Notes: generated by a model not told the origin, from the letters alone. Counted from the first letter of the stretch, positions 1-8,612 are shown. The stretch is 64,000 nt of DNA from Neorhizobium huautlense (GCF_002968575.1 NZ_PVBM01000016.1:1-64000); one strand, 5' to 3'. Made by a program: numbers and translations.

Positions 1-126
1 CCCGCGTCCGGACTGGACTGACACCAGCTCAAGACGCTGACCCGCAAGGCCGTGGCGCGGGTCAATGATGGTTACATAATGCACCACCCCGTCGATAATA
101 GCGGCAGTCTGCGATGCTTGGCTCGC
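1..126 (-). pseudogene. Partial open frame running off the left edge
   Basis: Reading the minus strand from about 126 to 1, an open frame different from the adjacent istB frame contains VTIIDPRHGLAGQRLELVSV. This resembles short accessory proteins of unknown function often found beside transposase genes in rhizobia (a pattern I associate with DUF5372, from memory). The start is not visible because the frame begins at the junction with the istB remnant, and the end lies outside the window. It could be an intact gene beginning elsewhere or a fragment. Identity is weakly supported. Confidence 0.3.
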
Positions 127-543
127 CAAAGACGTCGCCCCATTCTGCAAAGCCGCGGTTTGACGTCAGGATCATGGCACCACGTTCATATCGCGCATTG
201 ACGAGTTGAAAGAAGAGATTGCAACCGCCTTGGATGACCGGCAGGTAGCCGATCTCGTCGACAATCAGCAAGCTTGGCCTGCAGAAGAAGCGAATGCGCT
301 CCTGAAGTCTGCCTTCTCGTTCGGAACGGGCAAGCGAACCAATGAGGTCGGCGAGGGTCGTAAAATACACACTCTTTCCGGCCTTCACAGCTTCGACACT
401 GAGCGCTGTGGCAAAATGGCTTTTGCCCGTTCCCGGCGGACCAAGGAAATGAACGGCCTCGTGACGATCGACGAAGCCGAGCTGCGCCAGGGTGAGTATC
501 CGATCTCGATCGAGCGAAGGTTGGAAGATCCGACGGCATCGTA
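126..543 (-). pseudogene. istB: istB (IS21 ATP-binding helper), 5'-truncated
   Basis: IstB is the AAA+ ATPase partner of the IstA transposase. The frame shows the Walker A stretch FLGPPGTGKSHFATAL (near 415-460) and the Walker B-like LLIVDEIGYLP. It continues to LTSNRGFAEWGDVFGEPSIA and then loses similarity near 126. Upstream the recognisable part begins only at QPSLDRDRILTLAQLGF near 520. The N-terminal roughly 100 residues are missing, and the istA frame runs straight into this point, so a deletion has joined istA and istB out of frame. Not functional. Confidence 0.75.
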
Positions 544-1756
544 GAAGGCGAGAGATCGCTGAAGCACCGTGTCGCCGGCGGGCTTGACGACAATGGCGTC
601 GTCGCGCGTCCTGGACCGATGTTGCGGCACGAGTGCTGGTCGATGGTCAGGTTGAATCCGGCGCTGTTTGCGGCCCTCCAGGACGGGATGGGCTGCGATC
701 AGAATGCCGTTCTCGAAGATGCGGACCTCGTCGGCGAGAGAATGGACTTCCACCGTTCGGCTTTGCGTAGCATCCGGAACGCTGTAGGTGTTGCCGCCGA
801 CGCTCACCATGCCTTCCCGCGACACCCGGCGCTCTAGCTTCAAGACGGATTTAAACGGAGCCAGCGGTAATGGTCGCAGGTACGGCCGCTCCTCGGCGAA
901 GGCTTCATTGACGACACGCAGGGTCATGGCGTGCTTCCTTGGATTGGCGACGGTAGCCAGCCAGTGCCGGAGCTGGGCGTTCAAGTCATCGAGGTTGCGG
1001 AACGAGCGGGCCAGGAAGAAGTCTTCGCGGATATAACGAAACGGCTGCTCGACCTTGCCCTTCGTTTTTGCTCGATACGGTTTGCATGCCCTGGGATGGA
1101 AGCCATAGTGACGAGCCAGGTCTATGAGGGCACGGTTATAGACGATGCCTTCTGACTGGCCTTCGCCGATGACGGCAGTCTTCATCCGATCGTAAAGCAC
1201 TTCGCGCGGAGCGCCGCCGAGAGCCTCGAAGGCGGCTATATGACAACGCAGGACGGTCGGCAGGTTCTGATGCATGACGAAGCGTGCCCAGATTAGACGG
1301 CTGTGACCCAGCACCATCGAGAACAGCCAGACGATCCTCGGCGTCATCGGTTCGTCGGTGAAGACGACATGAAACTGGGCGAAATCCACCTGAGCCTGCC
1401 ACCAGGCAGCGTCTCGAAACGAACTTCAAAGCCCTGACTTGCAACGGGGCGAACATCACGGAGAAAATCTGTCACCGCCGTGTAACCGCCGGCATAGCCT
1501 CGCTCACGCAGTTCTCGAAATAACCGATACCGGTCAGGCCGGGGTAGGATTTGACCCGCTCCCGCAGGTATGAAGCGAACGGGTCAATGACCGTTGCCCG
1601 AGGCTTTCTTGGACCATAGGCCGGAGCCTCGAGGCCTCGCTCTATGTATTTGCGCACCGTCTTGCGATCGATGCCAGTTTCTCTGGAAATAGCCGACACC
1701 GTCAGCCCCTGCTGATGCAGATCCAGGATCATGATCGTCTCCCTCAGCTTGATCAC
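544..1756 (-). pseudogene. istA: istA (IS21 transposase) with two frameshifts
   Basis: The N-terminal part (about 1756-1523) has the helix-turn-helix region TGIDRKTVRKYIERG of IstA. The catalytic rve/DDE part is in ORF 1389 downward, with FHVVFTDEPMTPRIVWLF and the integrase-like YRAKTKGKVEQPFRYIRED. The frames do not connect. One base appears missing near 1523 (GGTTATTTCGAGAACTGCG reads through correctly only with an extra base) and another near 1403 (GGTGGCAGGCTCAGG). At the 3' end the frame runs into istB sequence, giving a nonsense tail. Clearly inactive. Confidence 0.75.
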
Positions 1757-1799
1757 CCACCCCCCTTCCGACCATCGGAAGGAGTATTGGCGATGACGC

Positions 1800-1839
1800 G
1801 CCACTGGTCTTCCGGGGCGCGCCCCGGAAGACCAGTGGC
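1800..1839. repeat. Perfect 40-bp palindrome
   Basis: The two 20-base arms are exact reverse complements with no spacer; the left arm is GCCACTGGTCTTCCGGGGCG. It lies in the left end of the IS21 remnant, upstream of istA, between the two CAATACTCC repeats. It could form a strong cruciform or RNA hairpin. It may be an artefact of element rearrangement, or a block to read-through transcription into the transposase. Confidence 0.9.
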
Positions 1840-1898
1840 CGCAGCACCTGGGGAAGATTCAAACGGCACTAATAGGGAGTATTGATCCGGTACTGACA

Positions 1899-2813
1899 CC
1901 GGTCATCGCGCACGTAGGTCCATATGCACCCGGTCGTGCATTTGTCTTTGGCCTGGATGGGAATAGTGGTGTCATCGCCAAAAAGGCGCTCGGCCGCGAA
2001 GACATGCGTTTCGCTCAGATCAAAGATCAGCAGGAGCGCGGCCGTTCCATACCCGACCTGGTCGGCCAACGTCGAGGTCGAAAGCTCGATGCCCTCGCAT
2101 TTGAACCGGGTGCTCTGGCGGTTGAGAGGGCTATGCATGCCAAACTTGTCAAACAGGATCGTCGCCAGCTGATGAGGACCGATGAAGCCGCGCGGCGTCG
2201 CATGGAAGGGCGCCGGCGGCTGACTGATCGCCTCGCAGTCGCGGCAGGTAAATTTCTCGCCTACGGTTTCGATCACGATGAACCGGCGCGGGATCTCCTC
2301 CAGCGTTTCGGTCACATCCTCGCCCAGCTTGGAAAGCCGGGATCCGCCACAGCATGCACAGGTGCCGGGAGGATCGATAACCACACGCTTGCGTTCGACA
2401 CCCTCCGGCCACTGCTTTCGGACCGGCCGCTTGCGTGTGAACGAACGTACGCTCGCGGTCTTGGCGGCAGCAGCCTGCGCTGCAACCTCGTCCTCTGTCG
2501 CCGCCATCACCAGCTCTTCGAGCTGCAATTCCGTCTGGTCAAGCAATCGCGCGGTGCGCTCGGAACGCTTTCCGCGAAGCTCCCGCCTCAGCTTTTCGAT
2601 CGCCAGCTCCAGTTTGGCGATCAGCGCCTCACTGTCGGACAGCATCGCCTGGGCATTGGCGGCTTGCGCCACCGCAATGTCCCGCTCGGCGACGACGGTA
2701 TCGCGCTCGGCAACAACGACATCATGTTCAGCCTGCAACATCTCACGCTCGGAAAGCAGCACCAGATAGGCGCTCGCAAGGTCCGCAGGAAGATCCACAG
2801 GTTTCGAAGTCAT
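1899..2813 (-). pseudogene. tnpC: IS66 tnpC transposase, C-terminally truncated
   Basis: The IS66 transposase is normally about 500-550 residues; only about 305 remain. Visible are the N-terminal coiled-coil with repeated VVAERDTVVAERDIAVA segments (residues about 27-60), the basic KLRRELRGKRSERTARL motif, the zinc-binding CACCGGSRLSKLGEDVTE segment and the start of the DDE domain up to IWTYVRDDR. The frame then enters the IS21 end and stops after a few foreign residues. The catalytic domain is therefore incomplete. The gene is 42 bp downstream of tnpB. Confidence 0.85.
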
Positions 2814-2855
2814 GAAGCCATTCGATCATTCACTCAATATTTCAATGTAATAATG

Positions 2856-3209
2856 CTATCCAACCCGTCTCGGACGCCAGGTTTCCTGCGGATTGCGCCA
2901 GTCGATCCCGGACAACAAATAGGACAATTGCGCCGGTGAGATCGCTACCGCACCGCCATCCATATTCGGCCAGATATACCGGCCCTTCTCCAGCCGCCGG
3001 GTAAAAAGGCAGGCGCCCAGACCATCATGCCAGATGATCTTTAAAATATCCGATCTGCGGCCCCTGAAGACGAAGAGATGCCCCGACAACGGATCATGCT
3101 GCAGAACCTCCTGCACCCGAAGCGCCAAGGAGGGAAAGCCACAGCGCATGTCCGTATAGCCCGTCGAAAGCCAGACCTTGACCCCTGTTCCCATCGGAAA
3201 CAGATTCAC
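2856..3209 (-). CDS. tnpB: IS66 family accessory protein TnpB
   Basis: This 117-residue protein matches the IS66 Orf2/TnpB family over its whole length: GVKVWLSTGYTDMRCGF near the start, then DPLSGHLFVFRGRRSDILK and the SPAQLSYLLSGIDW end. TnpB is required with TnpA and TnpC for transposition of IS66 elements, though its biochemical role is unclear. Its ATG overlaps the tnpA stop by four bases (ATGA), the usual coupling in this family. Full length, but stranded because tnpC is broken. Confidence 0.9.
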   Translation of the reverse strand: MNLFPMGTGVKVWLSTGYTDMRCGFPSLALRVQEVLQHDPLSGHLFVFRGRRSDILKIIWHDGLGACLFTRRLEKGRYIWPNMDGGAVAISPAQLSYLLSGIDWRNPQETWRPRRVG

Positions 3210-3655
3210 CGCAGCGCCTCCAGTCCGCGCAGGATCCGAAGCAGCGCTTCAACGTCGACATCGCGTCCCACGATCACACGGCGACCATTGGCGCTGACAA
3301 CCTCCATAAGCCCACCTTGTGCCATTGAAGGCTTGGTCGCCGTCGCAGCGACCGGCACGCCTGGTTCCGGGACCAACAGTGCAGGAATAAACCCTTCACT
3401 CCCCCCACCATTGCCAAGCCGTCCCTCGCGCGCTGCTTTACGCCAATCGTTCAACTGAAAGCGTGTGATCCCATGGCGACGTGCCGTTGCCGTGACCTGA
3501 CGCGGGGCGGAATAACTCTCCGCCACGATTGCAAGTTTGGCCTCGTTGCTGAAACGGCGACGCCGCCCGCTATCGACAATCTCCATACGGCTAACTTGCG
3601 GCCGCTTCTCAAGCGTTAAATCCACGGTTCTCACACTGTCTATATTGACGTCCAT
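3206..3655 (-). CDS. tnpA: IS66 family TnpA (DNA-binding accessory protein)
   Basis: Contains the RRRRFSNEAKLAIVAESY helix-turn-helix region typical of IS66 TnpA, with RRHGITRFQLNDWRK completing it, and a C-terminal tail ending VEALLRILRGLEALR. Start is uncertain: ATG at 3655 gives about 149 residues, and the internal ATG at 3586 (MEIVDSG) is an alternative that still covers the conserved part. A further upstream in-frame start at 3682 lies in sequence close to the ISL3 fragment and is less likely. It overlaps tnpB by four bases. Confidence 0.8.
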   Translation of the reverse strand: MDVNIDSVRTVDLTLEKRPQVSRMEIVDSGRRRRFSNEAKLAIVAESYSAPRQVTATARRHGITRFQLNDWRKAAREGRLGNGGGSEGFIPALLVPEPGVPVAATATKPSMAQGGLMEVVSANGRRVIVGRDVDVEALLRILRGLEALR

Positions 3656-3678
3656 ATAGACAGAACATCCAGTTCGCC

Positions 3679-3975
3679 TCACTTCTCAGCAAGGCGGCCC
3701 ACCTCGGATGCGTACTCCCGCACGCAGAACACGTCGGATCTTTGACCACGTAGCACCCGCCTGACGAGGCCGCGGCTGTGCCCGGTGCGACGAACGATTT
3801 CTTTGATTGCAACTCCGGACTTGGCCAAGTCCAGAATGGCGGCGTTCGTGTCTTCTCGATGAAGATATCCCTGATATTTGATCCGCTCAGCGACCGTCAG
3901 CAGGTCCGGATTGAGGGTTGCGGACCCGATCGCTGTTTTGATCTGTCGCATGGATTTGCGGACGGCGTCGAGGAA
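3679..3975 (-). pseudogene. ISL3 transposase internal fragment
   Basis: The frame reads DAFLDAVRKSMRQIK, then EIVRRTGHSRGLVRRVLRGQ, the same segment found in the larger ISL3 remnant at 8732-9843 but clearly diverged in sequence. It has no catalytic start region and stops shortly after, at the IS66 end. On its 5' side it is fused to an IS110 fragment near 3976. Same orientation as the larger ISL3 copy on the other side of the nif genes. Confidence 0.75.
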
Positions 3976-4334
3976 TGCGTCGGTGCCCAGGCTTTTGGCA
4001 CCAGGTCGGCTCCCAGCAGATGCGCCAGCACCGTCGCGTAGATCTTATCGGTCTTGATCTTGGCGTCAGCGATCGCCTTGACCTTCAAGGGATGAGCGAG
4101 AACGACATCATCACAAATGTCGTCGAGCCAATCGTACATCATCATCCAGTTGCGGGTCGCCTCGACAACCGCGTGGCTAGTCTCCCGGTAGCGCTTGAGA
4201 AACCCACCCAGCGACTGCCGGTCGTTCTTAACCCGGCCGGATCTGAGCGTCTTGCCACTGCTGTCCTGAACCACCAGGTGGCTATAGGATTTGTGGTAGT
4301 CGGAGCCGAGGTGGTAATCATAAGAGGCAGTCAT
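3976..4334 (-). pseudogene. IS110 transposase N-terminal fragment
   Basis: Residues 1-115 match the DEDD RuvC-like domain of IS110 transposases: LGSDYHKSYSHLVV with the first Asp, VVEATRNW with the Glu, and KAIADAKIKTDKIYATVLAHLL with the Asp pair. Similarity ends at about LVPKAW, where ISL3 sequence begins in another frame; the C-terminal Tnp20 domain with its catalytic Ser is missing. ATG at 4334 is the natural start. Confidence 0.8.
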
Positions 4335-4426
4335 GCTTCTAACTCCCTTATTGAGATCTGCAAAACCCCAACAGGATAAGCCGAAAGGCTGGAAGTGTGA
4401 CTTCCCCCTCCATCATCACCTGCATC

Positions 4427-4702
4427 TCAGTGATCCGTTCTTTCGGCGGGTGCGGCCTCTTTCATGCCATCTCTTTTGCCTACCGTACCAGCATCATCAT
4501 TCACGATCTTCCTTGCCTCGACCGTCATCGGTAGAGGGGTGTCCTTCGGAAGCTCAGGCAATAGGAACCGCCAGCCGTTTGCAAGCTCCACAAAGCCGCC
4601 CCATAGGCTTTCATTCTCAATTCCGATGATCGGCTCTTCTAGATCCTTTCTGGGAACATATGCTGATAAGCCATTGTTAGTTCTCCGAATTGTCACTCTC
4701 AT
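4427..4702 (-). CDS. nifT: NifT/FixU family protein
   Basis: Small nif-associated protein of unknown biochemical role, found in nitrogenase gene clusters. The family signature is plain: MRVTIRRTNNGLSAYVPRKD, then EEPI, ESLWGGFVELANGW and LPELPKDTPLPMTVEARK. At 91 residues it is about 20 longer than typical NifT (about 72), with an extra hydrophilic C-terminal tail (IVNDDAGTVGKRDGMKEA and onward). The start at 4702 overlaps the nifZ stop by four bases (ATGA); an upstream in-frame start at 4732 would lie inside nifZ and is not favoured. Last gene of the nifB operon. Confidence 0.9.
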   Translation of the reverse strand: MRVTIRRTNNGLSAYVPRKDLEEPIIGIENESLWGGFVELANGWRFLLPELPKDTPLPMTVEARKIVNDDAGTVGKRDGMKEAAPAERTDH

Positions 4703-5043
4703 TTGGCTTTTCCTTCGTTCCCATGCGTGCATTCGGCAGCATTTTTCCGACTTGAGACCACGTCGAGGCTTACCAGTTCACGGGTGCGCATTCCAACGAC
4801 GATGCCACGATCAATCCATTCGACTGCATAGATGTAAAACTGCTGGAGAAATGTCCCCACATCGCACACAAAGCCCGTGTCGCCTTTCCTAACGAGGCTT
4901 GCTCCGATCTCTTTCCCGGGATAGGTGCCATCGTTCTTGATGTGAAGTGTGGCACAGACCCGCTCGCCCGGCATAAACTTTGGAGGATTATGGATTTCGA
5001 TCTCCTCCTCGCGTCCAACACCCATCGCCATTTCCTTCATCAT
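4699..5043 (-). CDS. nifZ: NifZ, nitrogenase maturation protein
   Basis: NifZ acts in maturation of the MoFe protein, helping P-cluster formation (family knowledge). The conserved core is visible at residues about 21-92: PPKFMPGERVCATLHIKNDG, TYPGKEIG, LVRKGDTGFVCDVGTFLQQF, YIYAVEWIDRGIVVGMR. The N-terminal 20 residues are poorly conserved, and ATG codons at 5043, 5040 or 5028 could each be the start. It lies 62 bp after fdxN and overlaps nifT by four bases. Order nifB-fdxN-nifZ-nifT is as in Rhizobium symbiotic plasmids. Confidence 0.92.
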   Translation of the reverse strand: MMKEMAMGVGREEEIEIHNPPKFMPGERVCATLHIKNDGTYPGKEIGASLVRKGDTGFVCDVGTFLQQFYIYAVEWIDRGIVVGMRTRELVSLDVVSSRKNAAECTHGNEGKAK

Positions 5044-5105
5044 TGTGGTATACAGGGAAGACCGAAGACTCTTGGGCCGGATAGCCCGGCTTTTGCGTTC
5101 CGGGT

Positions 5106-5300
5106 TTAAGCTGGCACGCAGGTCTTAGGTACCGGACACACTGAGGCGCATTGCTGTGCCTCGTAGACTCCCTCGCATTCGGTGCATCTCTCGGGATCAA
5201 TCACGTATCTATCGCCCCTCAACTCGATGGCACCCGAAGGACATTCAAACTCGCAAGCACCGCATTGCGTACATTGAGACGCGATGATTTTGAAGGACAT
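5106..5300 (-). CDS. fdxN: 2[4Fe-4S] ferredoxin FdxN
   Basis: A 64-residue bacterial-type ferredoxin with two cluster motifs: C10-x2-C13-x2-C16-x3-C20-P and C39-x2-C42-x8-C51-x3-C55-P. The eight-residue insertion in the second motif ([13 protein letters not shown]) is typical of nif-linked FdxN ferredoxins, which donate electrons in nitrogenase assembly or reduction and are needed for symbiotic fixation in some rhizobia. It lies 34 bp downstream of nifB in the same direction, with no separate promoter evident. Confidence 0.95.
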   Translation of the reverse strand: MSFKIIASQCTQCGACEFECPSGAIELRGDRYVIDPERCTECEGVYEAQQCASVCPVPKTCVPA

Positions 5301-5334
5301 GGATCAACTCCTGTTTGTGTCTGGATAAGCAAGC

Positions 5335-6816
5335 TCAAGCTATTGCCTGTGATAGATCGATACCATTCTCAGAGGCATAAAGAGCGCTGATTGCAGTTTC
5401 GATGTGCTCATAGCCAAAGACCTCTATTCCCCGGATCCCAGCTTCTATAAGCTGCTTCTTGGGGCATTCTCCGATTCTAGCGCACAACACGATGTCTATG
5501 CCTTTGAGTGCAGCAATGATGCCATCTAGGGTGCCTTCCTCGCCCCACCCCCCTCGGCAATACGGCTCAATTTTGCGATGCCCCACAAATGTAATGCCTG
5601 TCTGCGAGGCTTCATAGACTTGGAACTCCTTAGCATGACCGAAGTGTTCGTTAATGCGTCCGCCCCCCTTCGTCGCAACAGCCACTCGAAGCGACCCGCG
5701 CACGCTCATTGAAGCAAGCGTCGTCATCGCCTGGTTCTGCGCTACCAATTGGTCATCGCGTATGCGTTCGACCACCTCCCGGTAGGCAAGACGCTTGCCG
5801 CCGTTGTAGCCAAGATCGGGCGGAATCTGGTCGAGCGTGAACTCCTGGCCGCGATCAGTGCCGAGAAGTCCGACTGCATCGGCACGGCACTGTCGGCAGT
5901 GACGCATCAGTTTGACACCACCTTCGAGACGATCCTGAAGCGCCTTCAGTTCGAGCGCATTTGGACCGCGTTGTCCATTGAGACCAAAGCGAGTACCGTG
6001 TGTCGGGTCGGAAATTAGCGGCATGACGTTGTGCAGAAATGCACCACGCTCAGTAACCCATTTGTTGACTTCGATCAGGTGCTGATCATTGATGCCGGGG
6101 ATCATCACCGAATTGACCTTCGTTAGGATGCCGCGTTCGCTCAACATCTCAAGCCCCAACATCTGCCTCTCATGCAGGATTTTGGAAGCCTCCATGCCAG
6201 TGTAGCGGCGATGACGATAGAATATCCACGGGTAAATCTCTTGGCCGACAGCAGGGTCAACCATGTTTATGGTGATCGTCACGTGACTGATGTTCAATTC
6301 GGCCAACTCGTCGACATGCTCCGGCAGGGCAAGTCCATTAGTGGAGATGCATAGCTTGATGTCCGGAATCTCCCTGGAGACGCGTTCGAAAGTCGCCCTT
6401 GTCTTTGCCCAGTCGTAGCTGGCGTCGCCCGGACCCGCGATCCCGAGAACCGACAACTGCGGCACTTCGTTGGCGACCGCAATCACCTTCAGCAGCGCCT
6501 GCTCCGGTGTCAGCTTTTCCGACACAACACCAGGTCGACTTTCATTGGTGCAATCATATTTGCGATTGCAGTAGTTGCATTGAATATTGCAGGCTGAGGC
6601 GACCGCGACGTGCATGCGGGCAAAATGGTGGTGCGCTTCCTCTGAAAAGCATGGATGATCCTTGATCTTCTCCCAGGTGGCCGAATCTATTTTGGCTGCC
6701 CTGGAGGACAGGCCGCAAAACGAGGATGCGCAGCCACCGGATTTCGCGGTCGTAAGCAACTGCCCAGCGGATGGCGTTTGGGTCGGGCTTTCGAGCGAAA
6801 CAATCGGGGCATTCAT
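5335..6816 (-). CDS. nifB: NifB, nitrogenase FeMo-cofactor biosynthesis protein
   Basis: Radical SAM enzyme that builds the 8Fe-9S-carbide NifB-co precursor of FeMo-cofactor. It has 493 residues, the usual length of two-domain NifB. The SAM cluster motif is C76-N-I-Q-C80-N-Y-C83, followed by C89; upstream CASSFCGLSS and HPCFSEEAHHHFARMH carry further cluster ligands. The C-terminal part (from about residue 375, VRGSLRVAVATKGGG and NEHFGHAKEFQVYE) is the NifX/NafY-like cofactor-binding domain. ATG at 6816 has GGAG upstream. First gene of the nifB-fdxN-nifZ-nifT operon, driven by the promoter at 6855-6870. Appears intact although IS fragments surround it. Confidence 0.97.
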   Translation of the reverse strand: MNAPIVSLESPTQTPSAGQLLTTAKSGGCASSFCGLSSRAAKIDSATWEKIKDHPCFSEEAHHHFARMHVAVASACNIQCNYCNRKYDCTNESRPGVVSEKLTPEQALLKVIAVANEVPQLSVLGIAGPGDASYDWAKTRATFERVSREIPDIKLCISTNGLALPEHVDELAELNISHVTITINMVDPAVGQEIYPWIFYRHRRYTGMEASKILHERQMLGLEMLSERGILTKVNSVMIPGINDQHLIEVNKWVTERGAFLHNVMPLISDPTHGTRFGLNGQRGPNALELKALQDRLEGGVKLMRHCRQCRADAVGLLGTDRGQEFTLDQIPPDLGYNGGKRLAYREVVERIRDDQLVAQNQAMTTLASMSVRGSLRVAVATKGGGRINEHFGHAKEFQVYEASQTGITFVGHRKIEPYCRGGWGEEGTLDGIIAALKGIDIVLCARIGECPKKQLIEAGIRGIEVFGYEHIETAISALYASENGIDLSQAIA

Positions 6817-6854
6817 CGAACATCTCCACTGATGGGTAAGGTCGTTGTCGGAAA

Positions 6855-6870
6855 TGCAAGCGCTGTACCA
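6855..6870 (-). promoter_or_regulatory. Sigma-54 (-24/-12) promoter of nifB
   Basis: The minus strand reads TGGTACAGCGCTTGCA, one mismatch from TGGCAC-N5-TTGCA, with GG and GC ten bases apart as sigma-54 requires. It is 38 bp upstream of the nifB ATG. Confidence 0.88.
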
Positions 6871-6941
6871 ACAGAAAGGGATAGTTATTTCAATACGTTG
6901 TTGTTTAGTGTTTGGTTCGTGCCATTGCTCTGGCGCACTTT

Positions 6942-6957
6942 TGTCGAAGTCGCAACA
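6942..6957. promoter_or_regulatory. NifA upstream activator site
   Basis: TGTCGAAGTCGCAACA matches the NifA consensus TGT-N10-ACA exactly. It lies about 70-85 bp upstream of the -24 element at 6870, a typical spacing for looping activation. Confidence 0.82.
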
Positions 6958-7028
6958 TTGATCGTGTCCCGCGGGGTGGTGTAGCTGGCGGCATTGGTCG
7001 CCGTGCTCTCCGGCATGGGCCGGGCTGA

Positions 7029-8228
7029 TCAGCGCGCCACTGCTGGCAGGCTGATTATGGGATCATCGCTCATCTGGCTGATCGTTTCCAGCGTCATGTA
7101 TCTGGCGCGCTGGACAGCCCATTCGTCGTTCTGCTCGAGCAGGATCGCACCGACGAAGCGCACGATTGCATCGTCGTTGGGGAAGATGCCGACCACCTCG
7201 GTTCGTCGCTTAATTTCGCCGTTGAGACGCTCGATCGGATTCGTCGAGTGAAGCTTGGCAGGATGTTCCTTCGGGAACGTCATGTAAGCCAGTACGTCGG
7301 GCTCGGTCGCGTCCATGATTGTTGCCAGCTTCGGCACCTTCGGCCGGATCTGGTCGGCAACGGCTCGCCATTGTAGGGACGCTGCCTCGGGCGTCTCCTG
7401 AGCGAAAGCGGTGGCGATGAAGGCCGAGACGACCCTGCGCCCGCTCCTTGCCGGCGTGAGCCAGCACGTTCCTCATGAAGTGGACGCGGCACCTCTGCCA
7501 TGTCGCGCACAGCACCTTGGTGACGGCCGCCTTATGCCTTCGTGGGCATCAGAGACGACAAGCTTGACGCCACGTAGGCCGCGACGTGTCACCTTGCGCA
7601 GAAACTCCGTCCAGATTGGCTCGGCTTCCGATGTGCCAATCTCCATGCCCAGCACCTCGCGCCGGCCGTCCGCGTTGACGCCGACGGCGATGATGACGGC
7701 AACCGAAACGATCCGCCCGCCGCTGCGGACCTTCACGTAAGTGGCGTCGATCCACAGGTAGGGCCAATCGCCCTCGATCGGCCGCTCGAGGAAGGCCTTC
7801 ACCTTCCCGTCGATCTCCTCGCACAGCCGCGAGACCTGGCTTTTGGAGATACCGCTCATGCCCATTGCCTTGACCAAGTCGTCGACCGAGCGCGTCGATA
7901 TGCCTTGGATATAGGCTTCCTGGATGACGGCGGTCAGCGCCTTCTCGGCCATGCGGCGGGGTTCGAGGAAGCCTGGAAAGTAGGAGCCCTTCCTGAGCTT
8001 GGGTATGCGCAGCTCGACCGTGCCGGCCCGCGTCTCCCAGTCCCTGTCGCGGTATCCGTTACGCTGGGCCAGCCGCAACGGGTCCTTCTCGCCATAGGCG
8101 GCGCCGGTGGCTACGCCCACCTCCATTTCCATCAGCCGCTCGGCGGCAAAGCCGATCATCTCCCGCAGCAGATCGGCATCAAGGGTCTTCTCCACGAGCG
8201 TGCGCAGGTTCATCATGTCGTCGGTCAT
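7029..8228 (-). pseudogene. IS256-family transposase with two frameshifts
   Basis: Three frames together cover a complete Mutator/IS256 transposase of about 400 residues. 8228-7534 carries the N-terminus and first catalytic Asp ([20 protein letters not shown]). 7515-7450 carries the [14 protein letters not shown] segment. 7337-7029 carries the C-terminal LHSTNPIERLNGEIKRR with the catalytic Glu. One base is missing near 7534 (ATAAGGCGG) and an extra base occurs near 7448. The gene sits where nifA would often be found, just upstream of the nifB regulatory region. Inactive. Confidence 0.85.
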
Positions 8229-8519
8229 CGGTGGTCCTTCCGAAATGGGTTGGCGTCAACAACCAAACCCTTCCGGAAAGCGCCGATGACCACCCACACG
8301 CCGCTCACTCGCTACAGCGCTACCAACGGCGCGCTCGCGAGCGGCTTCATTATCGCTGAGCTACACCAACTGATGGGACACGACCTCAACATTAACTGCA
8401 CCCCATTTCTACCGACATTCTGCATAAGCAAAGGGCTCAAGCTTATGCTTACGATCACAACCAAGAGCGTCGTACGCGCAGTATTGGCCGGTACCGAAGA
8501 TGTGGAAGACGCGAACCGG

Positions 8520-8612
8520 GGTCCTCATTCTCCGCCACAGCGCTGCCAGCCGGCTTCTACGCTGGCGCGCCGATGAAGGAGATTGCGGAAATATTACGGC
8601 ATCGAATTGAAC
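8520..8612 (+). pseudogene. Tyrosine recombinase (integrase) C-terminal scrap
   Basis: Joining two frames gives GPHS-RHSAASRLLR then GAPMKEIAEILRHR, the conserved box with the HxxR motif and following helices of phage-type integrases. Small deletions break the frame near 8532 and 8563, and the catalytic Tyr region is not found. The flanking 8229-8519 and 8613-8731 hold nothing I recognise; this is the junction zone between the IS256 and ISL3 remnants. Confidence 0.6.

Larger units (their letters stand above)
126..1898 (-). mobile_element. Decayed IS21-family element inserted in an IS66 transposase gene
   Basis: The IS66 tnpC reading frame stops being IS66-like at 1898/1899, where the minus strand reads TGTCAGTACCGGATCAATAC, a 5'-TG end as expected for IS21-family termini. 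CAATACTCC recurs about 95 bp further in (near 1783), like the multiple terminal repeats of this family. Inside are broken istA and istB genes. The other end, near 126, has no recognisable terminus, so the element is truncated there. The call rests on the istA/istB protein similarity; the exact boundary at 1898 is inferred from the loss of tnpC similarity. Confidence 0.7.
1899..3660 (-). mobile_element. IS66-family element, 3' part lost
   Basis: Three genes in the standard IS66 order on the minus strand: tnpA (3655-3206), tnpB (3209-2856) and tnpC (2813-1899). tnpC is cut by the IS21 end at 1898. The other end abuts an ISL3 fragment at 3679; no clear IS66 terminal repeat was found there, so this side may also be truncated or diverged. 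Confidence 0.8.

Noticed and set aside
2004-2939. 311-codon plus-strand frame
   Set aside because: Antisense to IS66 tnpC; IS66 similarity on the minus strand is clear.
6906-6926. Second -24-like box on the minus strand (ATGGCACGAACC)
   Set aside because: The -12 GC is absent at the right spacing, while 6855-6870 has both elements.
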